Shown one piece after another: positions 1-9,874 of a DNA stretch of 20,350 nucleotides. Positions within the stretch are counted from its first letter, which is position 1. Each line of letters begins with the position of its first letter. This stretch comes from Isohypsibius dastychi (lineage: Eukaryota > Tardigrada > Eutardigrada > Parachela > Isohypsibiidae), in NCBI GenBank assembly GCA_034696485.1, contig JAQIWT010000437.1, forward strand, positions 1 through 20,350. Reading direction: 5' to 3'. A program made the translations under genes and the position numbers. A model generated the notes under the pieces. The model had not been told where the DNA came from and ran no database searches. It saw only the letters and a program-made list of their open reading frames with translations.

Positions 1-6
1 CCCCCT

Positions 7-24
7 CGACTTACATGTAAGTCG
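7..24. repeat. 18-bp perfect palindrome at left edge
   Basis: The stretch CGACTTACATGTAAGTCG is identical to its own reverse complement. It lies in A/T-rich DNA with no recognisable gene. It could be the tip of an element cut by the window edge or a dimeric protein-binding site; nothing decides between these. The rest of 1-281 shows no convincing gene. Confidence 0.4.
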
Positions 25-281
25 TAAAAGACTAGCTCCACGACTTCGATTGTGACTGGAACTGGAACTTACAGTACTTTGACCTGCAAAAAATCTGCGT
101 TCTTCAAACCCAATTATTAAAGACATAGAAACACGTTTAATGCTTTGAGTTGACAGTTCGTATATTGTAATCTGATAACCCAACCAAAAGTTTGGTAAAC
201 TTACGGTTTATAGTTCTATGAGGAAAGCTCTCACGATTATTCTTTCTGATATTTGGGGAGGGTCGAACTCCTGTGACGATC

Positions 282-449
282 ATGCCTGCCTCGAACACCG
301 CGGCAGGTGCGGCTTTGGGTTTGCTAGCGATCTGGAGCTGTGCCTGGTTCTTGGTGGGTGTCGTCCGCTCGTATGCGCTGCGTCCTTCGTTCCGACGAGG
401 GGCGTTCGAGAGCGGACCTAATCAACAAAAGAAAATTGAGTTCTTCTAG
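282..449 (+). CDS. possible 55-aa single-pass membrane microprotein
   Basis: An unspliced frame opens at ATG 282 and ends at TAG 447. It is preceded by an in-frame TGA at 219 with no other in-frame ATG between. The product has a short Ala-rich N-terminus, one hydrophobic helix (about residues 8-28, with Trp and Cys), then a basic Arg-rich stretch and a polar C-terminus ending IEFF. That topology is common among small mitochondrial inner-membrane and ER proteins, but I do not recognise a family. The stretch is more GC-rich than its flanks, as coding DNA here tends to be. Overlapping frames on both strands are also open, so the assignment is tentative. It could instead be a 5' exon of the downstream transporter gene. 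Confidence 0.3.
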   Translation: MPASNTAAGAALGLLAIWSCAWFLVGVVRSYALRPSFRRGAFESGPNQQKKIEFF

Positions 450-777
450 ATAAATTGCTTCGGTAGCTCTCTGCCAGCCATATGTACACTGGCCCTCCAC
501 CCGAGACTTTGTCAAAACTTATCGATATTCAAGATATTGCAGTTCGCTAGGGAACCCTGATCAGCTGTCCAGTCAGTCAGCAAAAATCGCGATTGCCGAT
601 GTGAGCAATGGTTTCAATCTCGCCTGGTCAAAATATAATAGCACACGTCTTCATGAAACGAAAAGTACAGCGTGGTGTCGCAATCAAGGTTGCCTTCACT
701 CGTACTCTGTATCCAAGTGATCATGCTGACAAAATATTTCATCTGCCCATCGCGAGAAGAGAAACATTTGCACCACA
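450..777 (+). promoter_or_regulatory. upstream region of the urea transporter gene, with TATCGATA at 520-527
   Basis: No gene is apparent in these 328 bases. TATCGATA matches the core of the DRE/DREF promoter element known from insects, and lies 250 bp before ATG 778. The DNA just before the ATG (CACCACAATG) is a good initiation context. No TATA box is obvious. Function of the DRE-like site is inferred. Confidence 0.3.
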
Positions 778-2448
778 ATGAAGCCGGAGAACGTACTCTC
801 CACTTCACCACAAAGTTTTATCCATCCCGCTGCGTCTGGTGACATTTTTCCGGGCGAGAAAACTGCCCACAATCTTTACCCTAATCTAGTTGCATCCAGG
901 CTGATTCTGAATGCTCAGAAAAGCAGGTCAGATATCAGCAACTCATCACCCCAGCCCGCCCCATCGGTTGTTTTCCGCAATGACACTGCAACCGAAGTCG
1001 TCGAAGTTGCCTACAAAATCCAGACCGACAATCAACTACAGACAACACGTTCTGGACTCAGGTTGCGAGAAATTTTCACCCCGGACGAAAACGACAAATC
1101 AGTTCTCGATACGTGGATCTGGCGGTACGTAATTGGCGACTGTCCGGGACTCTCCAAGTTGGTCGAGATCCAAAACGGCGGCAATTGCAAACGGTTTGTT
1201 CGAGTGTTTTTGATGGCGATTAACTTATGTCGGATGTTCGGGAAGCTGTTGTTTATTGATAATCCGTGGAGCGGAATCATTCTACTTGTTGCTGTTGGAG
1301 TTCACGACGTTTATCAGCTTCTACTGGGTTTACTAACTCTGGTGTCTGCAATGTCAGCTGCGTATATTTTCAACCGTTCGCAATTTGACAGTTGTAATTA
1401 CGAGGCGTATTGTTACGCGTTTCACATTGGATTATTTATCTGGAATAGCTCCGCTCACAGTACACCGGCCGATGCGGGCTTGACCGTTCTACCTGCGATA
1501 TTTTTCGGGTTTCTCAGGTACGGTAATGCTTAAACAAATGATCGAAGTCATCATCGTTATACCGTGATACAAGTTGAAGGATAGCTCTTTATTTTAGTGG
1601 CATATTCAAACCAGTTCTAGATCATATTTGCCAAACGTTCCGCTTGCCATCGGTGAATTTGGTGTTCAGTTTGTTCGCGTTAGTCTATGTGGGAGGGGTA
1701 CGGCCGCTGTTTTGCCATCCGGGTAATGGAGTCCCGATTTATCTTCCAATCGACCGTCCTCTGATCAGCAACAGCGGGTTAGTGGTACGATCATTTAACG
1801 AACCTTGTCACCCAACCGAAATCACCGTAGCTATTCCAAAACGCTTTTGGTTTCCTCAGGTGATCCATGGGATATTGTACTCGATCTGCAACTTATATTA
1901 CTGCATGAATTTAATATCGATGATCCTTTGTTGGATCGCGTTGTTTATTGGATCACCAGTTTCGGCCTTGCTGGCTGTGATGGGCTCCGCGATCGGACTC
2001 GGAACTGCATTTCTTCTGATAGCCTCGGCCGCGCACATATATTCCGGAATATTTACCTACAGTTCGCTCTTATGTAGCGTGGCAGTTGGAGGATATTTCC
2101 ACTCGCTAAACTACACGTCGTTTTTCCTTGCGATCTTATCCGGTAAGCGCGACCCTTCCAACTCTCGCGACAAGTTTAAGTTGGTGACCTTTGATTGGTC
2201 TTTTTTCAGCTGTTCTTGCGACCATCATGTCATCCTTAATGGAAAACATTCTGGGGTCTATGCTAATAATTCCGCTTCCGTTCATGCTGTTGCCATTTTT
2301 CGTGGTGAATTCATTGTTTTACCTGATGCGGTTCGTGGAAGGAACCTCGACGCCCCGACTTCGCCCTGTTACGAATTGCACATTTGCTGAACGTCAGATT
2401 GCTCACCACTTCCGGTACCGGAGAGGTGTGGGTAGTCCGCTGAAGTGA
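778..2448 (+). CDS. SLC14-like urea transporter homologue, divergent
   Basis: Three exons (778-1517, 1598-2142, 2210-2448) join in frame to 507 residues; both introns are GT-AG (80 and 67 bp). Residues 1-115 are hydrophilic and unlike the family. From about 116 the UT fold begins: GDCPGLSKL resembles GDMPAFSKW of vertebrate UTs, and DNPWSG (161-166) matches the conserved NPxSG entry loop. The internal duplication is visible, since residues about 300-425 repeat the pattern (SPVSALLAVMGSAIGLG, then HIYSGIF and VAVGGYF). UTs are passive urea channels of the plasma membrane, normally about 390 residues. Here the pore motifs LPxxTxPF read LPSVNLVF (263-270) and LPFMLLPF (451-458), so both Thr are lost. 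The second-half NPxxG loop reads NLISM, and the Glu normally before the IY of the second half is absent. Fold assignment is fairly sure; urea transport is not. Confidence 0.8.
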
Positions 2449-2554
2449 ATGAATGCAGTTGGAGAAACTAGAAACTCGGTGGCTGTATCAAAGTTCTCAT
2501 CTTTTTTAAACTTTAAACGCGATAGAAACGTCACACAAAAACAGACTGAACAGT

Positions 2555-4974
2555 TTAATTCAAAGTTGGGCCGAATTCACTGGCAATTATTTGAGCAACA
2601 ACAACAATTGCCTCGAAAGTTTCGATTCCACTTGGAATAATTTGGTTCGGTGGAAGAAGGAAACTGTAGGTTCCACGATCCCGAAGTTCTACGGTATATG
2701 AGTACTTGATCGATGCTTTCCCTTTTCCCCAGTCATCCGTAGCACCAGCGGCAGCATCTGAGAAAAAAAAATCTGAGTTATTAACTGACGATTACGCTTA
2801 TTACAATTTGATCAATCAACCTGTCAGAACTTCAAAAAACCAAACCGCAAAAAAAATAATTTCAATTTCAATTCAAAATTTAATCTCTGAAGTTCAATGA
2901 AACCATCTCCTGCAGTCTATGAATGAATAGAGTTTCCACTTTCGGTGCGCAGACTTCTGGAATCACATCCGGTACCCCAGAGGTCTGCTGACCACTTTCG
3001 GTTGGAACTTTCTTCCCGTAAATCTCAAGGAAGTCAAATCAACGGTATTCTCGTTGTTCTATAGTCCGACGGAAGTCGGAATCGTCAGTCAAAAACTGGT
3101 TCAAAACATGAACTTACTCAACAAAGCGGTGGAACTTCCAACAACGTAGCGAGTCATGTATTGCGAATATAAAGCAGCAGTTGCCTTGTTTCCCATATCC
3201 AGCTATCCACGCAAACGAAAAACGTCATCAAAATCAAACCATATCAAAAGTATCATATTCTACTAGCTCACCAAATCTGCGATGTCATCGGGGTATTCCA
3301 ACGCATATCCCCAAGGAGTAAGCCACATCTGAGCGGCAGAATGGACAGTCAACAGTGCTTTGATCTGATTTTTATGTTCAAGCACAGCTTCGGTCAACGC
3401 AATATTCTCAACTTCCGACAGCGGAAACGGTCCAGCGTAGATATCGCTGCAAGGACTCTGATTTGCGCCGGCATACATCCACTTGTAATCGTAATTGCGG
3501 TTGGGGTCAGTTCCGACACAGTCGCTAAACGGATTGATTCGACGGGTTTTGCGCCAAAGTCGAGTCTGGAAAATTAAGATAAATACAATGGAATGGGTGG
3601 AAACTTTGTCCGGATTCTTTTTTCATACATTGGAAGCTGTATGGGTGTACTCGACGCCATCAGGGTTAACAACCGGAAGATAGTACCAATCGATGTCGTC
3701 AAGCATCGTTCTGCATGTGGAATTAGTATCGTACTGGGTCACTAATTTGTTGAACCTGAAAAGATGACGTTATAATAAGTAAACGCGAATTTATTTGACG
3801 CCTTACATCCAGGTCGTGGTAGCACTCGAGATCCATTCACGAGCATGTATATCTGAAGAAGCACAAGACAGATCAATTGAAGCAAATAACGAGAAACAAA
3901 TTAACGAACAGTCCTATATCTAGTCATTGGTTTATTAAATTTCATTTTTTCAAAATTTTCCGTCCGCAAAAATTATAAAATCCCAACAGGTCAACAATTC
4001 ACAATCCGGAAAGAAGATTCAGTGAAATTTTGATGAAAAATCGGTTCATCTGTTTTCTTTGAAAACTATGGATGAATCCGGCTCATGATATAATTAGAAT
4101 ATGATTCTAATATTCAGTATGATTATGATTCAATATTCAGTTTCTCACGTGAATCAATCCAAATTGCGGGCTTGACCTTTCCATCTGAACGTGGCTTTCC
4201 AATCTTCAACAGATATAAATTCCGGCCTTCGTAAGTCTTTCCAATGGTACTGATTGTCACGAGGTTGGGATAATCTCGGGCGAGTCCTTGCAAATAGCTC
4301 TCAATCTACAATTACAAACAGATAAACATATTTCTGCTGTTGTGTTGTGTTTAATTAAAGACAGCCTCAAAAAGACAAAAGCGCAAATTACCGTAGGATA
4401 CCGATGATAAGCCGTCCATGTCATCTGCAGATTCGCTTCCGCTTTCTGGTCAGCAGGACTCATTCTTGATTCCTCGTCGATCGCCCTAAAAAAACATGGT
4501 TTCAGCTCGGAGCACAAATTAAGTCCGAATAGAATCAGACTTCGATAAATCGGCGATGGCGACTTTATAAGAAATATGTTGCTGCTCGAATGCTTCAAGA
4601 AGATCGTGCTGCTTATCCGGGGAAATCATTAGGATAACGTGACCTTTTCGCTCGAGGACCCCCATATTCGGTTCCGTCCAGAAGTCAATCTAATTCAATA
4701 ACCAAAATTGATCCAGAGCTGAGAAATTCAGATGAAGGGACCGTACCTCATCAGCAAGGCCATAGGATTCAATAATATTGCTCATTTTGATGAGGAACTC
4801 CATCTGCTCTTTGGTGTCCGGTGTAACGGCGTAAGTTTTATATCTGAAAATTTATCACTCAAAAGTTATTCACGAACCACAAAATAAGAACATTCCTCAC
4901 CCTTTGTATCCATGTTTGACTTCCGCCAGAGCAGAACAAGCCAACAGGCCAAAAACAACCAAAGTGGCCAACAT
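2555..4974 (-). CDS. secreted M14A procarboxypeptidase (B-like specificity residue)
   Basis: Ten exons on the minus strand: 4974-4901, 4843-4747, 4689-4541, 4485-4392, 4305-4149, 3852-3807, 3755-3629, 3565-3272, 3202-3118, 2757-2555; 441 residues. Residues 1-17 are a signal peptide (MLATLVVFGLLACSALA). Residues 18 to about 125 are the inhibitory propeptide (LDFW-type motif IDFWTEPN). The catalytic domain has HIHAREW (zinc ligands H193 and E196), DPNRN (N270, R271), zinc ligand H323 and catalytic E398 in TVELRD; C264 and C287 match the family disulphide. D382 sits at the position (255 in bovine numbering) that is Asp in basic-specific carboxypeptidases. Tyr198 and Tyr248 of bovine CPA are replaced by A325 and N375. 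It probably acts outside the cell as a digestive or processing exopeptidase. The exon 3 donor is the weak GTCTGA. It is convergent with the transporter, 106 bp apart. Confidence 0.9.
4090..4141. repeat. A/T-rich inverted and direct repeats in carboxypeptidase intron 5
   Basis: Inside the 296-bp intron 5, ATTAGAAT and ATTCTAAT form an inverted repeat around a 3-bp centre. AATATTCAGT then occurs twice in direct orientation. Otherwise the intron is plain A/T-rich DNA. No gene is seen in it. Confidence 0.4.
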
Positions 4975-5318
4975 TCTGAGCGAATGATTTTCGAACTGTA
5001 ACTTCCGAATAAATGACACCAGAAACGATTTGAATGGAAGGTTTCCTCACTATGAGTACGAAAGTCGCTATCTCAAAAGATAACCAAACATTCAAACATC
5101 TCGATTCAATACAATTCTATCTTTATGATTTGGGTTGAACTGGTTCACTTCCGCACCCGAGTTAATCATGATTAATTTATCAGTCCTGAGTTTATAACAA
5201 CGACAAGAACATGACGAGCTGAAACTAGAAAGACAGTCTAGAAAAAGTCAGAAAAAGAGGATTCGATGCGAGGATTCGGATAAAATACGCGGTAAAAGAG
5301 AAAAAAAAACAAAAAAAA
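4975..5318 (-). promoter_or_regulatory. promoter region of the carboxypeptidase gene
   Basis: This gap separates the KMT5A-like stop codon from the carboxypeptidase ATG and holds no gene. Read on the minus strand it has TATAAA (plus coordinates 5191-5196), then a perfect 14-bp palindrome TTAATCATGATTAA (5162-5175) made of two homeodomain-type TAAT cores, then three GATA motifs (5118-5121, 5079-5082 and 5069-5072). GATA and homeodomain factors drive gut genes in many animals, so this fits a digestive enzyme, but use of these sites is inferred. The KMT5A-like 3' UTR must also lie here. Confidence 0.4.
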
Positions 5319-6943
5319 CTAGTCTTTCAGCCAAGGAAACGCCTCCATGGAAGCTGGAGACCGATCTCCATAATCGTAAACAAATTCTTCCCCAGCTAGA
5401 ATGTCCCTCGACGCTTTTAGAATCAAATAAGGAACCAGACCTTTTTTGGTGGGGATTTCGATAACTTCAGTTCGGAGATTCGGTTTCGTGCGGCTGTGAT
5501 TGAGAAGACGCCCATACCGACCCGTTTCCGCCGTGGCATCAACGCTGAAAAAACATAGCAATCGTCAACCACGTTTTCATTCAATGCGAATTCACTAAAC
5601 TGACTAAAATATCACAAGAAGTGTGTTAACCGTATTTACCATTTCGTAACGCCGCGATGTTTGAAATAATACATGTAGCATCCTTTGATATGCTTTTCCG
5701 GTTCATTCGAATACAACCCTTCGCGTTTCTTAGCTTCGTGAAGGGTGATGAGGTCTCCAGAATATTCGACCACGAATTCATTTTTCTGAAATGGTTCACG
5801 TGCCACCAATCCTCGTCCTTTGCCAGGCAGATCTTTCACCTGAAATGCAACAAAATTGAAAAACTTCACTGGCATCACACGAATTTTGCGTGCGCGATTC
5901 CGTTATGAAATATCAACCGACCACGCATGCGAAAGTTCCATAAATTCCAGAATCCCATGCACTGGTTGAACCAAGTTCCATAAATCAAAAGAAAAATGAA
6001 AATGAAATCAAGGAAAATGAAACAAAATTGAGTTTTGATTAAAATTGAATTTTAATCAAAATCCACTCATCAGATCATATTAAAACATTAAACTGATTCA
6101 ACCGTAAATCAAGAAAAAGATGCAAAAATTAAAGGAAACACTTCGGCTAATTTAAAACATGATCGGTGACCAATTAAAATTCAAAATGGCTCACCTCGAT
6201 TCTCGGATCTTCCACTCCATCCAGAATCATCTGGTGGAGCTTAGTAGTTTCCTCATCTTTCTTCATGCAACTAAGAACCCGACTGCTTTTGCGAACAACA
6301 ACGGACGAGAAAATTAATTGCTGCTGCGTTCCAGGTTTTCTTGTCAGAGTTGATGAGGGCTTCTCCAATTCCGGAGTGGTAATCGTGTGATGAGCAGATC
6401 TTCGTGGAGCAGTCGTTCCTGTTCCGAACAATGCTCTTCGTGGTGTAGATTTCGGAGACAGACTTTCTGAAAATATGAAACACGGTGCGAACAGACGAGC
6501 AACAGGACAAAAAAAAACAAATTACCTTCATCGTGACTGACGGATTTCTCTTTCCCGATTCCCCGACCAATATCGGACTGATCCTTCTTCTGAGCTGCTT
6601 TTCGTGGAGATTTTAAAGGACGCTCAGCAGATCCTCGAGATTCCGACTCCGATTCTACTTGACGAGATGATTTCGCTGATCGAGAAGTTTGTTGAGATTT
6701 CACAACGGCAAAATTCAGAGTCGTTTGTTTCAACTTGTCCGAAACAGGTTTTGCATCCGCGGTGACAGGTTTCTTTCTGGCAGCATCTCTTTTGGCTGGG
6801 ATTCTGCTTGGTTGTTGGACGCTTTTCACAGATTTCAAGCTAACTGGAAGCTTTGAAATTGTGAAATTCGACAAATGTAGGCCATCACGAGGAAGATCGG
6901 CTTTCTCCGCAACAACGGCAGATGACTCGGCTGAGCTCGGCAT
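5319..6943 (-). CDS. KMT5A: SET8/PR-Set7-type histone H4 lysine-20 monomethyltransferase
   Basis: Four exons (6943-6526, 6466-6195, 5839-5640, 5544-5319) give 371 residues. The C-terminal SET domain (about 231-371) runs through GKGRG (236-240), FVVEYSGDLI, KKREGLY, GCYMYYF, the cofactor motif NHS (312-314) and YDYGDRS, ending EAFPWLKD exactly as SET8 proteins do. Such enzymes place a single methyl group on H4 Lys20 in chromatin, needed for mitotic condensation and replication control. The N-terminal half is Ser/Lys/Arg-rich and low-complexity. It holds two short Q-x-x-L-x-F patches (QTTLNF at 73-78, QQQLIF at 187-192), the second at the place of the human PIP degron. A zinc-binding post-SET motif is absent, as is normal for this family. 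Intron 2 (5840-6194) is 355 bp and carries a palindrome. The gene is divergent from GTF2H2, sharing a short promoter. Confidence 0.93.
6033..6061. repeat. 29-bp near-perfect palindrome in KMT5A intron 2
   Basis: Two 14-bp arms, TTTTGATTAAAATT and AATTTTAATCAAAA, flank a single G. In the transcript this would form a tight hairpin. The surrounding intron is otherwise A-rich with no recognisable feature. Confidence 0.6.
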
Positions 6944-7297
6944 TTAGAACTGTGGATTATATCTACTTGAAGTTTATTCGTTGAGATCGCGGTTGTTTGG
7001 ATTTAAAGCACAGATTGCTCCGCGAGTCCAACAAACAAAACAGACAACTTTGGAGAAATTTCTGAACTTTAGGCAACAAATTTTCAGTAAGGGGGAGAGA
7101 TTAGCATGGACCCTCTGATCCACGGGGTTCACCTGGGGACTCGTGCGCTTCTGATTGGAACATCAACAAACCAACGATTTCGGTTTGAAATTGAAATTAA
7201 TCTTCGGCATAGCTTGTTTATTTTTCAGAGAATAAATATATCCTGCATGTGAACAATTGCATCACCTGGATAACATACATCAAGTTGTCGAACCGAT
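6944..7297. promoter_or_regulatory. bidirectional promoter between KMT5A (-) and GTF2H2 (+)
   Basis: The two start codons are 354 bp apart on opposite strands, so both 5' UTRs and both promoters must fit here. I see no gene, no TATA box near either start and no repeat. The middle (about 7080-7150) is locally GC-richer, with GGGGGAG and CCTGGGGACT. A head-to-head arrangement of two housekeeping genes without TATA boxes is common in compact genomes. Confidence 0.55.
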
Positions 7298-9286
7298 ATG
7301 GCGAACATGGATGACGCAGACCAACAGGGATATCGATGGGAAACAGACTACGAACGAACATGGTAAAAATATTTCACCTCTTAAATGCAATTGAATTATG
7401 ATTCGGTGACACTGAATCTTTTTTTTTCAGGGAGGTTCTGGAAGAAGACGCTACTGGATCGCTGACCGCCAGTGTCCAGGATGTCGTCCGCGGTATCAAA
7501 CGAAAGAAGCTTATGGAAAAACTGCCGAATCTGCGTTTAGGAATGGTATTTCCTCTTACATTTTATCATTTTAATCCGACTGGAAAATTTGTCGTCGTTC
7601 TCAGATGCGACATGTGTTCCTGGTAATCGATGTCTCGGAATCCATGAAAGACCAAGATATGAAGCCTAACCGATTGTATTGCGTCTTGAAGGTGTGACTT
7701 TTAGTCGTAGTTTCCATTTTCGGTTGACGAATTCAGATTGGCATTTTGTCATGATGCTTTATTATCTTGTATTTTCACAGATGCTGGAATATTTTGTGAA
7801 CGAATTTTTCGACCAGAATCCTATTGGACAACTGGGGATCATCACAACTCGAAATAAAAAGGCAGAACGATTGACAGAACTTGCCGGTAATTTCTAAAAA
7901 AATCGATTTTCAGATTTCCTTCATGAGTAGTTTTTGTGCTTACCGCAGTGTAATGATGAGACCTGATGCACATTTGTTTTTAGGCAACCCGAAGAGGCAC
8001 ATCTTGGCGCTTAATTCCCTTCGGACAACGAACCCAAGCGGAGAACCTTCGATGCAAAACGCCTTGGAGCTGGCCGCACAAACATTACGGAATATTCCTA
8101 GTCATGCCAGCAGAGAAATTATTGCTGTTTGTGGGACTCTGAGTTCTTGCGATCCTGGGAATATACATGATACCGTTCGGGTAAGTGCTTCACTTGGTTT
8201 TGTTTATTCGCTTCCGGTCCGTTCATAAGGTAATGATGTTGTTCTGTTTAGATGTTGCGTGAATGCAATATTCGCTGTTCGATTGCTGGTTTAGCTGCGG
8301 AGGTATTTATCTGCAAAACAATCGCCAAAGAGACAGTTGGCGAGTACTCGGTAGCACTGGACGAATCTCATCTGAAAGACATTCTTCTCTCGCACGTCGC
8401 ACCACCTCCAGTTAGCGTAAGGGTCTCTCAACTGCAAAGGTCACTCTAGTTTTCACTGACGGTTGTTTTTGATAAATTAAAGTCATATGAGAAAACTTGG
8501 AAACACATGTGCTCTGATTTCGATTTATCATTCCAGGCGAATTCAGACTCTTTCCTTATACGAATGGGTAAGTGAAGCAGATTCTCCGAATTAACGGTTG
8601 GTTAGTATTTTGTTTAGGATTTCCGCTGCAGAAGAACAAAGAACGATCAGATGACTCATCGTTTTGTTTATGGTGAGATTTATTTTGAGATCGGAAGTGC
8701 CCCTGATGTGGGCTGATAAAATATTAATAGTATAAATATACCATAGATATTGTTTTCGAACGACATTTCTGCGACAGTTCTGATTTTTTTTTCGCAGTCA
8801 TTTGGATCAAACTGAACCGCTTTTCGGAAAGCCAGGCTATTGCTGTCCAATTTGTCTTTCCAAATATTGTGAACTTCCGGTCGAGTGTAAAGTATGTGGA
8901 CTAACACTGGTATCAGCTCCTCATCTGGCACGATCATATCATCACCTCTTCCCCGTGGAATCTTTCGAAGAGATCCCGGTCGCGGAAGCTGCTTTGTTGC
9001 CCTCGAAGTATGTTGTTCGTTCGTGCTGGCTTTTCGTGCAAACTGATATCCCGTTTGTTGATGAATCCCTGAATTGGATGCTTTCTTTTCTGATAAAAAA
9101 GATTTTTCTTTTATTTCCAGGAAGTGTTTTGGGTGTTTCATGGAGCAGAGTGGAGACAATATTCGGCTTTTCAGATGCAAGTCCTGTCGGAAAGGCTTTT
9201 GTGTTGATTGTGACCTTTTCGTTCACGATGTGCTACATAGTTGCCCTGGTTGTGCAGATAGCCCGCCGAAAGCAAGTGAGACCTAA
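7298..9286 (+). CDS. GTF2H2: TFIIH core subunit p44 (SSL1 homologue)
   Basis: Ten exons: 7298-7362, 7431-7545, 7605-7691, 7781-7886, 7984-8180, 8252-8416, 8537-8567, 8618-8672, 8798-9007, 9121-9286. They give 398 residues, against 395 in human, with matching motifs throughout ([53 protein letters not shown]). The von Willebrand A-like domain (about 61-240) starts with the metal-site motif DVSES (69-73). A C4 zinc finger uses C290, C293, C304 and C307. The C-terminal RING-like domain has C346, C349, C363, C366, C371, C374, H379, H383, C385 and C388. In TFIIH, p44 binds and stimulates the XPD helicase, acting in promoter opening and nucleotide-excision repair in the nucleus. Exons 7 and 8 are only 31 and 55 bp. 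An in-frame ATG at 7307 is an alternative start. Confidence 0.95.
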
Positions 9287-9373
9287 CTGTTCCAAAAACT
9301 GTGCAAACTACCGGAGCTGATCTTTAATTTCTGGCCGAGTCTGAAAGGAATGGCGTATTAAAGCTTGTCTGAC

Positions 9374-9381
9374 TTACTTTT
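9374..9381. repeat. left target-site duplication TTACTTTT
   Basis: TTACTTTT directly abuts the left end of the transposon and is repeated perfectly at 9875-9882. Eight-base duplications are typical of hAT transposition. Confidence 0.9.
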
Positions 9382-9874
9382 CAGAGGTTCCCAATCTATC
9401 TCAGATCGCCGTCGATCTATCCGATCTAAGCGCGATCTATCGATCTATTTAGATCAAAACGTAGATCGAAACGGGCAGATAGCTTAGATCATAAATTAGA
9501 TCATAATTTGGGATAGATTAAATCGTTTTTTAATGGAAAATAAATCGAAAAACGTCGATTTTGGAGATTTTTTAACGGCACAATTTGGCTTTTTTGGTTC
9601 ATTTCCTGTAAGCCCGAGAAACGCAACCTGTTCGGTTCATTCCAACTCAGATTTCAGACATCAGACCTAGAGCAGAATAATTATCGAATTTTTATTCGCT
9701 GACATTTCTAAGAAATTTTAGAAAAAAATTCCAAATTTTAGCTTAGATCGAAAAACCAGAAAGATCGAATCGCTTTTTTGAAATTAGATATAGATCGTGG
9801 AAATAGATCGTTTTTAAAAAATCAGATAGATCTTAACTTAGATCAGCCGATTTTGAGATAAATGGGAACCTCTG
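9382..9874. mobile_element. non-autonomous hAT-type DNA transposon (MITE), 493 bp
   Basis: Both ends begin CAGAGGTTCCCA when read inward, a 12-bp perfect terminal inverted repeat that continues imperfectly (ATCTATCTCA against TTTATCTCA). The CAGxGxTxCCCA form is typical of hAT elements, and the 8-bp duplication TTACTTTT on each side confirms insertion. The element encodes no transposase. Its subterminal parts carry dense AGATC/GATCT motifs: about eight in the left 120 bp and about six in the right 130 bp, in both orientations, like the repeated subterminal transposase-binding sites of other hAT elements. It lies between the GTF2H2 stop and the small gene at 9950, possibly within the GTF2H2 3' UTR or the next promoter. 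Before insertion the gap would have been about 160 bp. Confidence 0.9.

Noticed and set aside
3118-3202. Idea of an extra carboxypeptidase exon inside the 360-bp intron 9
   Set aside because: Joining exon 9 to exon 10 reproduces the family length exactly between the Gly-Ser and Asp-Trp landmarks, so nothing is missing.
3341-3577. Plus-strand frame inside the carboxypeptidase
   Set aside because: It is antisense to exon 8, which carries the conserved DPNRN and VHS motifs on the minus strand.
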